Of a DNA stretch of 52,107 nt, positions 50,869 to 52,107 are shown one piece after another; within the stretch, counting starts at the first letter, position 1, and each line of letters opens with the position of its first letter. The stretch comes from Parvibaculum sp. GTDB lineage: Bacteria > Pseudomonadota > Alphaproteobacteria > Parvibaculales > Parvibaculaceae. The position numbers and the translations under genes were made by a program. The notes under the pieces are model-generated. The model made no database searches, was not told the origin of the DNA, and was given only the letters and a program-made list of their open reading frames with translations. The stretch is from assembly GCA_030649335.1 (NCBI GenBank), contig JAUSLL010000085.1, positions 1 through 52,107 of the forward strand, read 5' to 3'.

Positions 50869-52107
50869 ACGCACTCATTGATGCGGCCATGTCGCATGCG
50901 CGGACCGTGATGACCGCGATGATACTGCTCGTCGTGGCGGGCATCCTGTCCTATATCGCGATCCCCAAAGAAGCCGATCCGGATATTCCGATCCCGATTT
51001 TCTATGTCTCGATCCTGCATCACGGCATTTCGCCTGAAGATTCCGAGCGCCTGCTCGTGCGTCCGATGGAAACGGAATTGCGCTCGCTGGAAGGGCTTGA
51101 GGACATCACAGCCATTGCCTCGCAGGGCCATGCGGGCATTCTGCTGGAGTTCGACGTCAACTTCGACAAGGACGCGGCGCTGCAGGACGTGCGCGAGAAA
51201 GTGGACCTTGCGCGCGCCAAACTGCCGAGCGACACGGAAGAACCCACAGTCCGCGAATTCAACACGGCATTGTTTCCCGTGCTCATCGTCACCCTGTCGG
51301 GCGATGTGCCCGAACGCACGCTGTATGAAGCCGCGCGCCGGTTGAAAGACGAAGTCGAAGCTGTGCCGACCGTGCTGCAGGCCGAACTTGTCGGCCATCG
51401 GGAAGAATTGCTGGAGGTCGTGGTCGATCCGGCGAAGCTCGAATCCTATAATGTCTCGCAAGCCTCGCTCATCAATATTGTCGCGCTGAACAACCGGCTG
51501 GTGGCGGCGGGCAATATCGACACAGGGCAGGGGCGCTTCTCGGTCAAAGTGCCGGGTCTTTTCGAAACGCGCGAAGACGTGCTGAGCTTGCCCGTGAAAA
51601 CATCTGGCGACGGCGTTGTGACGCTGTCGGACATTGCCGACATCCGCCGGACCTTCAAAGACCCCGAGGGCTTTGCGCAGTTCAACGGGCATCCCGCTAT
51701 TGCCATTGAAATCACCAAGCGCATCGGCACCAATATTATCGAGAACAACGATCAGGTGCGCGCGGCTGTGGCGGCGGCAACGAAGGGCCTCAACCCGGCC
51801 ATTGAAATCAACTACACGCTCGACGCCTCGAACTGGATCCACCGTTCGCTCGGCTCGCTGGAAAGCTCGATCACCACAGCGATTGTGCTGGTGATGATTG
51901 TGGTCGTGGCTGCACTCGGTATGCGCTCGGCGCTGCTGGTCGGCTTTGCCATTCCGACATCGTTCATGATCGGCTTCTTCTTCCTTTCGACTGCCGGATA
52001 CACGATCAACATGATGGTCATGTTCGGCATGTTGCTCGCTGTCGGCATGTTGGTCGACGGGGGCATCGTCGTTGTCGAATATGCCGACCGCAAAATGTCC
52101 GAAGGGT
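50865..52107 (+). CDS. RND efflux permease (3' end missing)
   Basis: First 414 residues of a hydrophobe/amphiphile-type RND pump; the frame stays open to the window end. The GTG start overlaps the adaptor stop. Residues 1-35 give the first helix, followed by the porter region with VRPMETELRSLEGLEDI and GQGRFSVKVPG, and helices 2-4. In helix 4 the proton-relay pair VDDAIVVVEN of AcrB is VDGGIVVVEY here: the first Asp is kept, the second is Gly. The same VDG form occurs in other alphaproteobacterial pumps, so it may be a subfamily trait. Confidence 0.92.
   Translation, partial: MNALIDAAMSHARTVMTAMILLVVAGILSYIAIPKEADPDIPIPIFYVSILHHGISPEDSERLLVRPMETELRSLEGLEDITAIASQGHAGILLEFDVNFDKDAALQDVREKVDLARAKLPSDTEEPTVREFNTALFPVLIVTLSGDVPERTLYEAARRLKDEVEAVPTVLQAELVGHREELLEVVVDPAKLESYNVSQASLINIVALNNRLVAAGNIDTGQGRFSVKVPGLFETREDVLSLPVKTSGDGVVTLSDIADIRRTFKDPEGFAQFNGHPAIAIEITKRIGTNIIENNDQVRAAVAAATKGLNPAIEINYTLDASNWIHRSLGSLESSITTAIVLVMIVVVAALGMRSALLVGFAIPTSFMIGFFFLSTAGYTINMMVMFGMLLAVGMLVDGGIVVVEYADRKMSEG

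Overview
The window is chromosomal DNA from an alphaproteobacterium, moderately GC-rich and densely coding. This is judged from the suf gene order (sufC-sufD-sufS-sufT-sufA), the many ATGA/GTGA coupled genes, the alpha-2-macroglobulin/PBP1C pair, and the style of the outer-membrane and RND proteins. The order within the class cannot be fixed from sequence alone. No rRNA, tRNA, CRISPR array, phage or insertion sequence was found.

Region 1 (1-12.3 kb) is mostly housekeeping. It holds the 3' part of the SUF iron-sulfur assembly operon, a membrane sensor histidine kinase, undecaprenyl-diphosphatase (uppP), a Gln/Arg-rich surface-antigen protein, dihydroxy-acid dehydratase (ilvD), a PPOX-fold flavoprotein with a palindrome filling its promoter spacer, a 2-oxoglutarate/Fe(II) oxygenase and an orphan histidine-kinase ATPase domain. 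Region 2 (12.3-19.5 kb) carries polyamine-type ABC transport genes (potF-potH-potI, no potG), a DUF1295 membrane protein, a YaiI protein, an alpha/beta hydrolase fused by overlap to an unrecognised 341-aa protein, and a GFA-like zinc protein.

Region 3 (19.5-28.3 kb) is the most interesting block. It starts with a strong-looking promoter whose spacer contains a perfect inverted repeat. It then encodes an SDR lacking the catalytic Tyr, a GST-kappa/HCCA-isomerase protein, an HSL-type esterase, a divergent TetR-SnoaL pair, two further SDRs, an ACAD10/11-like acyl-CoA dehydrogenase, a zinc alcohol dehydrogenase and an APH-fold kinase. The kinase and dehydrogenase match the two halves of animal ACAD10/11, which degrade 4-hydroxy acids, so a lactone or hydroxy-acid catabolic pathway is a reasonable hypothesis.

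Region 4 (28.4-42.1 kb) concerns the envelope: a 1991-aa thioester alpha-2-macroglobulin with penicillin-binding protein 1C, a VOC protein, a MAPEG protein, a second GFA protein, a Tat-exported molybdopterin enzyme coupled to a cytochrome b, and two convergent glycosyltransferases. Region 5 (42.1-52.1 kb) holds a probable beta-barrel protein with an extra 200-residue N-terminal domain and an internal signal-like segment, N-carbamoylputrescine amidase, a second acyl-CoA dehydrogenase, a DEAD-box helicase with a Lys-rich repeat tail, a cluster of palindromic repeats with compensatory changes, an alpha/beta hydrolase, and an RND efflux pair cut by the window end.
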